From contig JBLIGQ010000005.1 in assembly GCA_047636995.1 (NCBI GenBank), positions 1-64,000 on the forward strand: a stretch of 64,000 nucleotides of DNA, given 5' to 3'. The position numbers and the translations under genes are program-made. The stretch's first letter is position 1, and each line of letters starts with the position of its first letter. This DNA comes from JAQWQB01 sp047636995 (GTDB lineage: Bacteria > Bacteroidota > Bacteroidia > Flavobacteriales_D > Sanyastnellaceae). The notes below the pieces were generated by a model. That model had not been told where the DNA came from and did not search any database. It saw only the letters and a list, made by a program, of their open reading frames with translations. This document shows, piece by piece, positions 42,712-52,366 of this stretch.

Positions 42712-43641
42712 CACACCTGTCCAAAACGTTTTGAATTCTAAAAACGTGATGTCGTAAACAGCGCCTTTCGGGCGTAATTTCGGTGTTTTTCGAAAATAAT
42801 CCCACTTCAATTAGAATAATGCGATTTGAATAGACCTATTTTTAATGTCAGCAGGGTCCAAAAATGGCTTATCCAACCACGTTTTGAGGTCAATTTTCAC
42901 GAATAGGTTTATTCTGACGAAGGCGACTAGATTGCAGAGGTGCCACGTGTACTTTGCCTCCTTCTGAAGCAGCTTTAAGAGCAAGGTTCTGATTGGTGCT
43001 GTCCAAGATGTATTATTGGTCAGGAGTTCTAGGTATTGCATCTTTTCTTCATCCCATACTTGAATCAAGCGCAGCGGTTTATCGTATTTCTCGCGTGTGT
43101 TGGCGTTGCTAAGTTCGGCGAGGGAGTCATATTCAATGGATGTGTTTTTCACATCACGAGGTCTGAAAAGCTGTTCTTCCAACTCGAATTTGATGTTCTA
43201 TTTCCCTCTGATAACAAAGAAAACTCCTTGCTGATCTAGCTCATTCATCCATCTGAAGTCTGAGTAGGCTCTGTCAGCAACAATCATACTTCCAGAAGAA
43301 AACTTCATGTCGTGGCAGTCCTAAAATCGTGTTTTTCACCATCGTTTACGTTCATAAACGCGGGTAAATATCCGTCGAAACCTAATACAGTGTGAAGTTT
43401 TATGGCTCCTTTTTTCTGACGGAAATGTGTCCAGGCATCATTGCCCTTGCCGTGTTTATTGGACTGATGCTTTTCTAACAGTTAATCGAAAGAATACGTG
43501 TTGAATTTTTGGAATTTCTGAGCAAATAGTGTGCTTCATACCGGAGTTGATTGGTTGGTTGTCGTGACTTAAACCTGCCAGATTTATCTGGATCAACTCC
43601 ATTTTTTATTTACACTTTTTCAAACGTCTTGGACAGGTGTG
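42712..43641. mobile_element. Degraded IS4-type insertion sequence with terminal inverted repeats
   Basis: The left end CACACCTGTCCAAAACG and the right end, in reverse complement, CACACCTGTCCAAGACG form an imperfect inverted repeat extending about 23 bp. Inside, on the minus strand, are broken pieces of an IS4-family transposase. The element is about 930 bp, shorter than the usual 1.3-1.5 kb. I found no matching target duplication: the flanks TAGATTAATA and ACTGCCAATA do not agree. The right flank to the queA promoter (43642-43895) and the left flank (42505-42711) hold no gene that I can see. Confidence 0.78.
42811..43500 (-). pseudogene. IS4-family transposase remnant
   Basis: Reading the minus strand from 43500, fragments of a DDE transposase appear: 'KKGAIKLHTVLGFDGYLPAF', then 'IIVADRAYSD' with the second catalytic Asp, then after a stop codon near 43201 a 123-codon frame (42811-43182) with 'RLIQVWDEEKMQYLELLTNN' and 'WHLCNLVAFVRINLFVKIDL'. 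Between those last two motifs the 'YxxRWxIExFFK' block with the catalytic Glu is missing, replaced by a direct junction, so an internal deletion has removed it. With at least one stop and one deletion it cannot make an active enzyme. Confidence 0.8.
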
Positions 43642-43895
43642 ACTGCCAATAACGGTATCAGTGCAATATTAGATTTATCTCTTAGGCATGAGAATGACAT
43701 AGGCTGGACGCTTAGATTCTAAGCCATACGCATCGAAAGAAAAACACCATTGCTATCTTCTAGATCAAGAGATTTGATGGGGAGAGCTAAGTAGGGAATT
43801 CAAATATAAAGTTATGAGCATAGCATTGAGCTCATTATGTAGTACCTATTGGGTTTTTATTTAGAATAAATGTGATTTTCCTAGGGGCATGGCGT

Positions 43896-43924
43896 TTGGT
43901 TTTGCGTTCCAAGCATTATTTTTG
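43896..43924 (+). promoter_or_regulatory. Promoter of queA with -33 TTG and -7 TATTTTTG
   Basis: TTG (43896-43898) and TATTTTTG (43917-43924) are 18 bp apart, which fits the Bacteroidota sigma-A consensus. The -7 box ends 4 nt before the ATG at 43929, predicting a leaderless transcript. Confidence 0.65.
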
Positions 43925-43928
43925 CCAA

Positions 43929-45107
43929 ATGTTTGAAGACCTATCCCCAGACCTGTTCGATTACGATCTCCCAGCAGAGCGCATTCCTGCTTTTCCGCTC
44001 AAGGAGAGACAGCACGCCAGATTGTTAATCTCTCACGGAGGAGTAATACAAGACGCCCTTTTTAAAGATGTGCCGAAGATCCTGGGTGAGCAAACTCAAC
44101 TCATTCTAAATGACACCAAAGTGATCCATGCGAGGCTCTTCTTGCAAAAGCCTACTGGCGGGAGGGTAGAGTTGTTCTTGCTTCAACCTTTCGAAGCTAC
44201 TATTGAAGAGGCAATGCTGCACCAAGGAGCCACAAAATGGTGGTGCTTGATTGGGGGTGCGAAAAAGTGGAAGGAAGGAAAGGTATCCATTGAAGCAGAA
44301 GGAATTCAACTTCAAGCAGAAAAATTAGATCGTGACCAAGAGCGTTTTTGCGTTCAAATTGAGTGGAATGATGAAGCTAAACCGCTGGCACTAGTGCTTG
44401 AGGAACTTGGTAAAATTCCGCTTCCACCTTACATGCAACGCGAAGCGGAAGAAGAAGACGCCATTCGTTATCAGACAACCTATGCAAGTAGGCCAGGAAG
44501 TGTAGCGGCTCCTACAGCCGGATTGCACTTTACGCCAGAGATCCTTTCAGAATCCAAAGCTGAATTGGTCAAATTGACCCTTCATGTGAGTGCAGGAACG
44601 TTCAAGCCCGTTTCGTCTGACAAGCTTTCAGAGCACACGATGCATGACGAAGAGTGTCACGTAAAAAAGCAGGCCCTCATTCAGCTTTCTAAGCCAATGA
44701 AACGGTTCGCGGTGGGTACAACCTCACTTCGAACGCTAGAGAGTCTGTATTGGGTAGCTGTGCGCTTGAAGGAATCGGGTGAGTTGCCTCAAGAAATCAT
44801 TCAAACGGATCCTTACACATTCGAAGACTCCTTTGCAGATTTTGAAGAAGCCATGAATAGCTTAGTGAAATATTTGGAGTTGAATGAATTGAATAGCATT
44901 GAATTCAGAACCTCAATCATGATTTCGCCAGGATATAAAGTAAAATCAATTGTGGGCTTGTTTACAAACTTCCACATGCCAAAGAGTACGTTGTTATTTC
45001 TGGTTGCGGCACTTATCGGTGATCGGTGGCAAGATGTCTATGCCCACGCATTAAATCATGACTACCGCTTTTTGAGCTATGGAGATAGTTCATTGCTTAT
45101 TCCTTAA
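43929..45107 (+). CDS. queA: S-adenosylmethionine:tRNA ribosyltransferase-isomerase
   Basis: 392 residues. QueA adds the ribosyl part of SAM to preQ1 at tRNA wobble position 34 to give epoxyqueuosine. Family blocks are seen: 'DLFDYDLPAERIPAFPL' at the N-terminus, 'ILNDTKVIHARLF', 'EELGKIPLPPYMQREAEEED' followed by 'RYQTTYA', 'GSVAAPTAGLHFTPEIL' and 'TLHVSAGTFKPV'. It is about 40-50 residues longer than enterobacterial QueA, as in the longer QueA form known in Bacteroidota. I use the ATG at 43929; the open frame back to 43872 runs through the promoter. Monocistronic, ending at a bidirectional terminator. Confidence 0.93.
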   Translation: MFEDLSPDLFDYDLPAERIPAFPLKERQHARLLISHGGVIQDALFKDVPKILGEQTQLILNDTKVIHARLFLQKPTGGRVELFLLQPFEATIEEAMLHQGATKWWCLIGGAKKWKEGKVSIEAEGIQLQAEKLDRDQERFCVQIEWNDEAKPLALVLEELGKIPLPPYMQREAEEEDAIRYQTTYASRPGSVAAPTAGLHFTPEILSESKAELVKLTLHVSAGTFKPVSSDKLSEHTMHDEECHVKKQALIQLSKPMKRFAVGTTSLRTLESLYWVAVRLKESGELPQEIIQTDPYTFEDSFADFEEAMNSLVKYLELNELNSIEFRTSIMISPGYKVKSIVGLFTNFHMPKSTLLFLVAALIGDRWQDVYAHALNHDYRFLSYGDSSLLIP

Positions 45108-45192
45108 GATCTAAGGCCAGGAATCTAAAGAGGGTAATCAGGACAACCTTGTTCAGGAGCAGCGAACTTCGTTTTTAGAAAATTACGCCAAC

Positions 45193-45223
45193 AAAAAAGG
45201 AGACCATATGGTCTCCTTTTTTT
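45193..45223. terminator. Bidirectional rho-independent terminator between queA and ppiD
   Basis: AAAAAAGGAGACC and GGTCTCCTTTTTT form a perfect stem around ATAT, with A and T tracts on both sides. It can serve the convergent queA (+) and ppiD-like (-) transcripts. Confidence 0.9.
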
Positions 45224-45243
45224 ATCGTAAACGCTTAGAGCGA

Positions 45244-47346
45244 TTAGTTTCTTTGATCTTCTACATCTGCGCCTTCTTTCATTGCGTTGAACATTTTGAC
45301 AGGTGCACCACCACGAAGCCGTGATGTAGCAGCATCTTGCTGTTCAAACAAGTTTTCAGGAACATCTGTAGTAATTACATCTGTAGAAGGAGCAATTACC
45401 CAAATTCCATTTTCACCTACGATTGGTAAAGACATGTTGTCTTTTGGAATGGCGAAGGCAAGACCTGCAACCTTAGGCTCTGGCCCAGAACCTGATCCAG
45501 AAATTGTAGCGCTTTTGAGTGTGATGTTTGAAGCGGTCTTCACTGTCAAACTAGCGTCAGCAGCAACTGCGTCAAGATTTTCACCTTTCTTCATCAATTC
45601 TACATACATATCTGCTTTTGCCTCTTTAACAACTTCAGCACGCATTTCATCTTCTACATTGTCAAAAGGAGGAACACCAGCTGCCATGATTTTGGTAACT
45701 ACAGCAATCACATAATTTCCATCAACCAAAATAGGGTTACTTACTTCACCTTTCTTCGTTGATGAATCGAAAGACCAGCTAACAATTTCACCTGCATTTC
45801 TCAATCCGCCAGCAAGTGATTGTGCGTTTGGAGCAATGCTGTTTGATTCAACAACTGCATAGCCCATTGTGTCTGCCGCAGAACGGAAACTTTCAAGAGT
45901 ATTGAAGTTGATTGAGAAGTCACTTGCCTCACCGTAGGCAGCTTTCTTCGTTGCAATAGAAGGTTCAATGGTTTTTGTGATCACTGCAAGTTGTGCTTCT
46001 TGCACAGACCAGCGTTGATCAAGTACTTCTACTAAGTGAATACCGTATGATGTTTCAACTGCAGCAATACTTCCAATAGGCATATTGAATGAGAATTCTT
46101 CAAATGGAGGAACCATTTGACCTTTCGGGAAGTACTCATAAACACCACCTTTAGCAACAGATCCTGGGTCTTCAGAGAAACGAGTTACCAAATCTTCGAA
46201 GTCTGCACCTTTCTTGTAGGCACGCTTTAAAGAATCTGCTTTAGCAGTTAAGGTAGCGATCTCTTCATCAGTTCCTTTATTCACGAACTTGAGGAGGATG
46301 TGACGCACTTTAGCCGTTGAGTCTGCAACAGACTTCATTTCAACGAGACGAACCATTTTACTTGTTCCGTTTTCGTCATATGGCCCAACAATAGAGCCAA
46401 CATCAGCAGCAAGAATTTCTATTTGAGAAGGAGTATTATTTGCGTCTTCGCGAAGCGTCTCACTAATGTACCTTCCAGAAAGTGAATTTGCTTTTACTAA
46501 CACAGTGTCATTTGGCAAAGCAGCTATCCATTCAGCCTTCAATGACTTCAATGACTCGCTAATCGCTGAAATGTCAGCTGCAGAAGACTCAACGGGAATT
46601 TTAATGTATTCCAAACTGCGTCCTTTAGTCTGAGCATACTTCTTGTCGCTCTTGTGCTTGTTATAATAAGCACGAACATCACTTTCACTAACAGTTACAA
46701 CACTGTCAGGAATGTCATTGAATTTTTTGAAGACATAGCCTATTGATACCTTTTCCTCGCCGCTCAAGAAATCATACTTTGCGTCAAGTGTATTGGCATA
46801 CATCCCTTTGATAACGAGAGTGTTGAAACGTTCTCTCAAGCGCTTCGCCGTAATTACGTTTGCATAACCTTCGTATTGAATACGCGCACCCTGAGTCTCC
46901 CCATTGTACATGCCACTGAACGTTTTTCTCCACTCATCACGTTTTTCGTCAGTCACTTGACCACCGTAAAAAGTTTGTTTGATGTACGGAGAAATATTTT
47001 CTCCAAAACGAATTTCGTCAAACTCTTCTTGCGTGACAGTTAATCCAAGTGCGTTGTAATCATCTGCGAGAAGGTTCTCCTCTAGCATATCATTCCACAC
47101 TTCGTTTTCTAAACTTTGATTGTTCTGATAGTCGAACAAACTTCCACGCTGTTGAAGTGCAGCTTGGAATTCTTGGGAGCTTATAGAAACTCCGTTGACT
47201 TCCGCTACCGCGCGGTTTTGTCCTTGACCTAGGAGCGACATAATCGCGTCATAAGGAACCAAGAAACTCAACATTCCGATCCCTAAAAGGATCAAGGCTA
47301 AGAACAACAGCCATTGTACAGACCGTATTTTTTCGAGCACCGCCAT
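45244..47346 (-). CDS. PpiD/SurA-like membrane-anchored peptidyl-prolyl isomerase
   Basis: 700 residues: an N-terminal membrane helix (about 11-31), a SurA_N-like helical chaperone region (about 35-330), and a parvulin (rotamase) domain near 340-440 ('VRHILLKFVNKG', 'FSEDPGSVAKGGVYEYF', 'YGIHLVEVLD'). A second large helical/mixed region follows to the C-terminus. It is predicted to sit in the inner membrane facing the periplasm and help fold outer-membrane and secreted proteins. In Bacteroidota it commonly ends the coaX...lptC...CorC cluster, as here. Gap to the CorC-type gene is 65 nt. Confidence 0.88.
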   Translation of the reverse strand: MAVLEKIRSVQWLLFLALILLGIGMLSFLVPYDAIMSLLGQGQNRAVAEVNGVSISSQEFQAALQQRGSLFDYQNNQSLENEVWNDMLEENLLADDYNALGLTVTQEEFDEIRFGENISPYIKQTFYGGQVTDEKRDEWRKTFSGMYNGETQGARIQYEGYANVITAKRLRERFNTLVIKGMYANTLDAKYDFLSGEEKVSIGYVFKKFNDIPDSVVTVSESDVRAYYNKHKSDKKYAQTKGRSLEYIKIPVESSAADISAISESLKSLKAEWIAALPNDTVLVKANSLSGRYISETLREDANNTPSQIEILAADVGSIVGPYDENGTSKMVRLVEMKSVADSTAKVRHILLKFVNKGTDEEIATLTAKADSLKRAYKKGADFEDLVTRFSEDPGSVAKGGVYEYFPKGQMVPPFEEFSFNMPIGSIAAVETSYGIHLVEVLDQRWSVQEAQLAVITKTIEPSIATKKAAYGEASDFSINFNTLESFRSAADTMGYAVVESNSIAPNAQSLAGGLRNAGEIVSWSFDSSTKKGEVSNPILVDGNYVIAVVTKIMAAGVPPFDNVEDEMRAEVVKEAKADMYVELMKKGENLDAVAADASLTVKTASNITLKSATISGSGSGPEPKVAGLAFAIPKDNMSLPIVGENGIWVIAPSTDVITTDVPENLFEQQDAATSRLRGGAPVKMFNAMKEGADVEDQRN

Positions 47347-47411
47347 TGATTACAGCTTTAAAAATTTGAGCCGCGAATATACGGAAGTTCGATGACTTGT
47401 GAAAGTCAGTT

Positions 47412-48686
47412 CTAATCAGACTCTCTTAAATCAACAACTTCTATTTTAGTTTGGCTGACTTTTAGGACTCTACACGTGTAATCCCCAACAATAATAATAT
47501 CATTTTGTTCGGGGATATCCTCTGTATGGTGGATAATCATGCCGCCTAGGGTTTCGTATTCATCACTTTCAGGCAGATGTAAATCATAATTTTCATTCAG
47601 GTAGTCTATCTCTAATCGTGCAGAAAATTGGAAATGAGCATCCGTAATTCTACGTTCGAGGAACTCTTCCTTGTCATGTTCGTCCTCAATTTCGCCGAAA
47701 ATCTCCTCTACAATGTCCTCAATAGTGATAATTCCTGATGTTCCTCCGAATTCATCAACTACAACAGCCAAATTGCCGTTTTTCTTGATGAAAAGTTCCA
47801 ATACTTCATTCGCAGCCATAGGCTCTGGAACAATAAACACAGGCATAAGTACCTTCGAAATGCTTTCAGGGTTTCTGAAAACGTCCCTTACATGAACATA
47901 TCCAATGACATTGTCAATAGAATCTCTGTAAATTACAATTTTTGAAAGGCCCGTTTCAATGAACAGTTCCTTCAATTCAAGCATATCATCGTCCACATTA
48001 AGCGCCACTAACTCATTGCGGGGAATGAGGCAGTCACGCGCTTTAAGCTGAGAGAAATCTAGGGCGTTCTGTAATATTTGAATCTCATGTTCTAAATCTT
48101 GGTCAGGATCCATGTTTTGAGTAATCTCCTTTAAGTAGTGGTCTAAATCAACCGCGCCAAACACTGATTTTTCATTGCTGGTGTTCGCTTTAAAGAAAAC
48201 TCTTAAGAACCCTTTACTCATTTGGGTAACTAACCAAGCGGGAAGAAATAAGATATTGAAGACTAAAAGGAGTGGGATAGACATTACATTCAACCACGTA
48301 TTGGGGTTGATTCTGAAAATAGATTTCGGGAGAAACTCCGCGGTTACCAGAATAACAAAGGTTGAGATGATGGTTTGAATGCCCAAAGCGAAGTAAGGAG
48401 ATGCGGCATCATTCCAGTCTTCAACACCAAAAAGCAAGTTGGCCATTAATTCTCCAGATTCAATACCATAGAAGACCAAGGCTAAATTGTTTCCAATCAG
48501 CATAGATGCAATGAAAACTTTGGGCCTATTCAAAAATAGGCCAATGATTCTGGCGGTCCATAAGCCTTGCTTGTTGTCTAGCTCAATTTTGAGTCGATTC
48601 GCTGAGACAAAAGCAATCTCCATACCTGAGAAAAAGGCTGAAAATAGGAGTGAGATGAGAATTATCAGCCAACTATCGTAGGGCAT
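47412..48686 (-). CDS. CorC/HlyC-type CBS-domain membrane protein (CNNM-like)
   Basis: 424 residues. A DUF21 (CNNM) membrane domain with four helices (1-180) and the 'FFSGMEIAFVSANRLK' signature; a tandem CBS pair (about 200-330; 'ARDCLIPRNELVAL', 'GGTSGIITIEDIVEEIFGEI'); and a C-terminal CorC_HlyC domain. The family is linked to Mg2+ or Na+ transport or homeostasis; haemolysin is a historical name only. It is related to GldE at 53643, a second member in the same window. Confidence 0.9.
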   Translation of the reverse strand: MPYDSWLIILISLLFSAFFSGMEIAFVSANRLKIELDNKQGLWTARIIGLFLNRPKVFIASMLIGNNLALVFYGIESGELMANLLFGVEDWNDAASPYFALGIQTIISTFVILVTAEFLPKSIFRINPNTWLNVMSIPLLLVFNILFLPAWLVTQMSKGFLRVFFKANTSNEKSVFGAVDLDHYLKEITQNMDPDQDLEHEIQILQNALDFSQLKARDCLIPRNELVALNVDDDMLELKELFIETGLSKIVIYRDSIDNVIGYVHVRDVFRNPESISKVLMPVFIVPEPMAANEVLELFIKKNGNLAVVVDEFGGTSGIITIEDIVEEIFGEIEDEHDKEEFLERRITDAHFQFSARLEIDYLNENYDLHLPESDEYETLGGMIIHHTEDIPEQNDIIIVGDYTCRVLKVSQTKIEVVDLRESD

Positions 48687-48749
48687 TCAGCAATGGGTAT
48701 TAAAAAAATGTAGCTAAAGTTAAGGCTAAAGAAGCTTTCGAAATGGCAC

Positions 48750-48986
48750 TCAAGATTTAGGTTGTTCAAACTCTCCATTCTCAATTTGTCGTTCAAGACG
48801 CTTGCGCATAAATCTTCTTACCATGTACCAAACAAATGCAATGACGGGTAATATTGGAGCGAATTTATGATCTGCCAATTCGCCTGTATACCACCAATAT
48901 CCTGTAATGCAGATAGAGATAGATAAAATGATTAACCAAAAACGCTCAACGGTTTTATGTACTTTGACTATTCGATTAATGTCCAT
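48750..48986 (-). CDS. Small membrane protein of unknown function
   Basis: 78 residues with two hydrophobic stretches (about 15-33 and 40-56) and a basic C-terminal tail ('RRFMRKRLERQIENG'). Its start overlaps the end of lptC by 11 nt, which supports it being a real, co-transcribed gene. No family recognised. Confidence 0.6.
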   Translation of the reverse strand: MDINRIVKVHKTVERFWLIILSISICITGYWWYTGELADHKFAPILPVIAFVWYMVRRFMRKRLERQIENGEFEQPKS

Positions 48987-49563
48987 CTAAACTGTCTTTA
49001 GGTGCTGGGTCGTTGACGTACATCTCCCCAGTCAAATTTTTAATCTGCCTCTTTTGAAATTTACTGTCCGAAATTAGTCCTTTCCCATAAAGAATTCCGT
49101 CTTCTGTGGTAATCTTTACGCGTTGGTCAGTGTAAACCTTATCACTGTCTTGAACCCAAATTAATTCTTCGGTATCCAATCTGCTGCCATCGGTGTTTTC
49201 CAATACCACTTCTTCTCGGGCAATGAACCTGCCTTCAACGTCGTAAAAAGTTCCTCTCCTTGCAGACAAAGTAGCTTCAATTTGCTCTAGGCTGTCATAA
49301 ATGAACATGGTGAACCCATTGCTTAGTTCTATGCGTGGGTCATCTCCTTCATAACGATCAAGTAAACCTGCTTCAAGTTTGTTTGATAGATTTCCTTTTG
49401 AGGTGTAATAAAAGATGCCGTTTTCAACCGTTTGTACAGCTACATCTTTGTTCTCAACAAGCGCATTTATTTCGTCTATGTCATTCCCACAGGAAATGAA
49501 AAAGATTCCAGCTGCGAGTGCAACTGGAATCTTTCGAAGTTTTTTTATTTTAGTTAACCACAT
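48976..49563 (-). CDS. lptC: LPS export ABC transporter periplasmic protein LptC
   Basis: 195 residues with an N-terminal lipoprotein-like signal ('ALAAGIFFISCGND', Cys26) and an OstA/LptC beta-jellyroll ('ATLSARRGTFYDVEGRFIA', 'EDGILYGKGLISDSKF'). LptC forms part of the periplasmic bridge that moves lipopolysaccharide from the inner to the outer membrane. Bacteroidota LptC is known to be lipoprotein-like and without the enterobacterial N-terminal anchor helix. It lies 2 nt after the TPR protein and overlaps the small membrane protein. Confidence 0.85.
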   Translation of the reverse strand: MWLTKIKKLRKIPVALAAGIFFISCGNDIDEINALVENKDVAVQTVENGIFYYTSKGNLSNKLEAGLLDRYEGDDPRIELSNGFTMFIYDSLEQIEATLSARRGTFYDVEGRFIAREEVVLENTDGSRLDTEELIWVQDSDKVYTDQRVKITTEDGILYGKGLISDSKFQKRQIKNLTGEMYVNDPAPKDSLDGH

Positions 49564-49565
49564 GA

Positions 49566-50951
49566 TTAACGGATACGAACTGTAGTGCTTTCTCCAAGAA
49601 CTGTATAGCTGGTCCCTTCTTTCAACCCTTCAGTGAAGATGTCTTCTTTTGTAGGATACTGCTGCTTGCAGTTAGAGATTTTCTTGTTCGCTCTTACAGA
49701 AAGGGTACCATCAACATTTTTAGCACGATTGTAATAATCAGTTGCTAACCAGTACTTAGAACGACCGTTTACTCTGTCACTCACAGTTGAACTAGAGATT
49801 GCATCTCCATGCAACAAGTAAGCTTCTCCGCTCTTAGGATTGAGCTTCAATAATTTCCCTGCATAACCTCTTGCTTTCGCACTTTGGTTCATAACAGAGG
49901 CTACTTGTCCTGCTTTCAAGAGGTACGTTTCCAAATCTGGACAATCACCACACATTTCAACAGCTTGTTCAAGGTACTTCAAAGACTCACTGTACTTTGA
50001 TTCTTTCGCAAGAAGAATTCCAATTGAGAATTTAGAAGATTCATTTGGTTCTTGTGCGTCAACAGCTTGAGCCATTTCTAAGTAGAAAGAAGTGTCATTG
50101 CACTCTTTCTTATTCATCAAACGAAGTGCTTTCTTTTTTACCTCGAAGTCATCTGGGCTTGCTGCAACTTTGGCTTCCAATACAGGAATCATGCTTTCAC
50201 ATTCTGCAATGGTCACAAACACTTCATCAATGTTGTTACGTGCTTTTATAAGTCGTTCTACTTCTTTTTCTGAGCTAGCATCTTCCTCTTCCTCTTCTTC
50301 ACTGGTGTTGCTCTTGATTTTGAGATCAATGTAATCTTGCAACATCAAGTAGTCAGTGTAAAGGTCTTCGCTGTATTTCGTCTGCGCTTCTCCTTCTGCT
50401 TGTTTCCAGGCGTAGAAAAGGCTGATGTAGTATCCACTGAAAGTAGAAGCCGCCGCTTTTTCTTTCATTCCTTCCAAAGACTCCTTATACATCTCGAATG
50501 CTTTGACTTTCGCGTCAACAACCTCGTCTCCAACATAGCGGTTGTAATCATCAGCTTTGAAGCCCATGATGTATGCTCTATTATTTGGCTTCTTATTCGT
50601 GGTTGGAAAAAGATCCATACGCTTGTCGTAATTGTGCAATAAAGAGTCAAATAAAACGATTTTACGCGCTTCATCTTTGGTCTTCTTCATTTGATCTTTT
50701 ATGAATCTAGCTCCGTCTATGTAGAGTCCTTCAGTTACTTTTTCAGGACAAACGGCGCAGGCTTTTTGCCATCCGGGATATGCATCATTATAGTTCTTCT
50801 GCTTCTTGAAGCTCTTATATACGCTCAAAGACTCCATGCATTCCAACTGTTGTTCCTCAGTATCCCCATACTTGCTATTGTCTTGAGCAACTACAGAAAC
50901 TGATAGTGTGAATGCTAATCCTAGGGTAAATAGTGATGCGATACGTTTCAT
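49566..50951 (-). CDS. Exported TPR protein
   Basis: 461 residues from the ATG at 50951 (MKRIASLF), with a signal peptide ending near 'VSVVAQ'. The mature part is almost all helical, with TPR-like pairs (for example 'ECGDCPDLETYLLKAGQVAS'-type spacing and 'NPKSGEAYLLHGDAI'), a short acidic low-complexity run ('SEEEEEEDASSE') near residue 230, and two Cys pairs ('CMES', 'CAVC'). It sits between the outer-membrane protein gene and lptC in the coaX cluster; I recall this order in other Bacteroidota. It is probably a periplasmic scaffold. The exact role is unknown. Confidence 0.8.
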   Translation of the reverse strand: MKRIASLFTLGLAFTLSVSVVAQDNSKYGDTEEQQLECMESLSVYKSFKKQKNYNDAYPGWQKACAVCPEKVTEGLYIDGARFIKDQMKKTKDEARKIVLFDSLLHNYDKRMDLFPTTNKKPNNRAYIMGFKADDYNRYVGDEVVDAKVKAFEMYKESLEGMKEKAAASTFSGYYISLFYAWKQAEGEAQTKYSEDLYTDYLMLQDYIDLKIKSNTSEEEEEEDASSEKEVERLIKARNNIDEVFVTIAECESMIPVLEAKVAASPDDFEVKKKALRLMNKKECNDTSFYLEMAQAVDAQEPNESSKFSIGILLAKESKYSESLKYLEQAVEMCGDCPDLETYLLKAGQVASVMNQSAKARGYAGKLLKLNPKSGEAYLLHGDAISSSTVSDRVNGRSKYWLATDYYNRAKNVDGTLSVRANKKISNCKQQYPTKEDIFTEGLKEGTSYTVLGESTTVRIR

Positions 50952-50965
50952 TGGTTGGTGTTTTG

Positions 50966-52366
50966 TTACTGGTACTTGCGTTCTACGAACCATTTGTTCT
51001 TTATGTAGGGAGATAATGAAAATCCGAAGTGAATGTTCATGTATTCTTCTTTAATCAAATCTCCTTCATTTACTCCTCTCGTCCCAAATTCCATGCCAAT
51101 GTGAATTTTTGAAGTAGATCTTGAGTTTAAAATAGGGAAGCTTGCGCCGAAGGTGATGGCTTCATCTTTCAACTGAACGCCATTTACCTCCAGATAGGTC
51201 TGTGCAGAACGCATGCCAGCGCGGTAGTTCGCTCGGGAGAAAAAAGTTTCTCCATCAGAAACTTGCTTTGGCGTGAACTGGAATCCAATAGAGATTTCTG
51301 AGCTAGCCAGCAGTGTTCCTTGAATAAAATCTTCTTCAAATGTTGTTGAGAATTGAGTCCAGTCTCGCGTTGAATAATCTGTAGAGAGCATAAAATGCCT
51401 TCCATTCTTATTGTAGCGCTGAAGCGAAATCCCAAAACGAAGGTCGCCAGGCAGGAAAAGATCTCCCGAGGCATCATAATAAACGGAAGTATCTAGCGGA
51501 AAAACGACCCCTGAGGAAGTCACCGTGTTTTCAAAAACATATTCTTGGTTGGCATTCAGATTGGCATCAGGGGTAAAGACTGCGGCCAACTGCAAAACAT
51601 TTCGTGAAACGAGTCTTCTGTCTTTTCCATATTTCATTCCGAAATTGAGTTCGTAATGAACGCCCAAATCAAAACCGAAATCACTCAAACGTGTGGTAGC
51701 AATTCTTCGTGTATCTAAAAAGGTTGGGTCCTCTATATCTATTCTACTGGTTTGCTCAATCGATCCGAAATAATAGTTCGTATTCGCCCCAATGCTTAGT
51801 GATTGAACGGTAACACGCACGCTGTCATATACAACTCCAGCTGAGTTCTCAAAACGTTTTATTTCCTTGAAATCAAATTTTCGTCCGACGCCTAAAACAA
51901 CTTTATTGTAACCTCCAATGCCTTCGTAGGAAGACGTGTAGGTGCCCACTACTTCGTCTTCGTTTTCTGTTGTAAGATTGTACCCACTTGTACTAAAAGG
52001 AGTGAAACCAAAAACAAAACCCAAATTGCTGCCCGCACGTTTTAGTCCTAAAAAGAACTGATCAAGGTTTCCATCAGCCAAATTTTGACTTTCCTCTCCT
52101 TCGGTAATGCGCAATGTTTGATAGCGAAGTCCTCCTTGAAAAGTGGTGTTGAAAAGAGAACCCAGTGTTGCCGGGTTGCTGACATTCACCGTAAATGGAT
52201 CATTCAACGTGCTTCGAACGCCGCCAAATCCGTAAATAGGAACTGAACCGGGCTGGTAGATATCACCTAGCCCGAATCGGGAATATGGAGATAAATTACT
52301 CGACTGTGCAAAGCCTGAAAAGCCTGCTGATACTAGAATAATTAGAATTAGAATTCTATTGCGCAT
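50966..52366 (-). CDS. Outer-membrane beta-barrel protein of the coaX cluster
   Basis: 466 residues from the ATG at 52366 (MRNRILIL), with a signal peptide ending near 'GFSGFAQ'. After 'SNLSPYSRFGLGDIYQPG', a block that I associate with a conserved Bacteroidota outer-membrane family, the sequence alternates short amphipathic strands and turns to the C-terminus ('HFGFSLSPYIKNKWFVERKYQ'), consistent with a FadL/OmpP1-like barrel. It overlaps coaX by 11 nt upstream. The overlap with the downstream TPR gene is only apparent: that frame extends back past its real ATG. Cargo unknown. Confidence 0.78.
   Translation of the reverse strand: MRNRILILIILVSAGFSGFAQSSNLSPYSRFGLGDIYQPGSVPIYGFGGVRSTLNDPFTVNVSNPATLGSLFNTTFQGGLRYQTLRITEGEESQNLADGNLDQFFLGLKRAGSNLGFVFGFTPFSTSGYNLTTENEDEVVGTYTSSYEGIGGYNKVVLGVGRKFDFKEIKRFENSAGVVYDSVRVTVQSLSIGANTNYYFGSIEQTSRIDIEDPTFLDTRRIATTRLSDFGFDLGVHYELNFGMKYGKDRRLVSRNVLQLAAVFTPDANLNANQEYVFENTVTSSGVVFPLDTSVYYDASGDLFLPGDLRFGISLQRYNKNGRHFMLSTDYSTRDWTQFSTTFEEDFIQGTLLASSEISIGFQFTPKQVSDGETFFSRANYRAGMRSAQTYLEVNGVQLKDEAITFGASFPILNSRSTSKIHIGMEFGTRGVNEGDLIKEEYMNIHFGFSLSPYIKNKWFVERKYQ

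Noticed and set aside
42705..43652. Target-site duplication flanking the IS element
   Set aside because: The flanks share only AATA; no duplication of the usual length can be made out.
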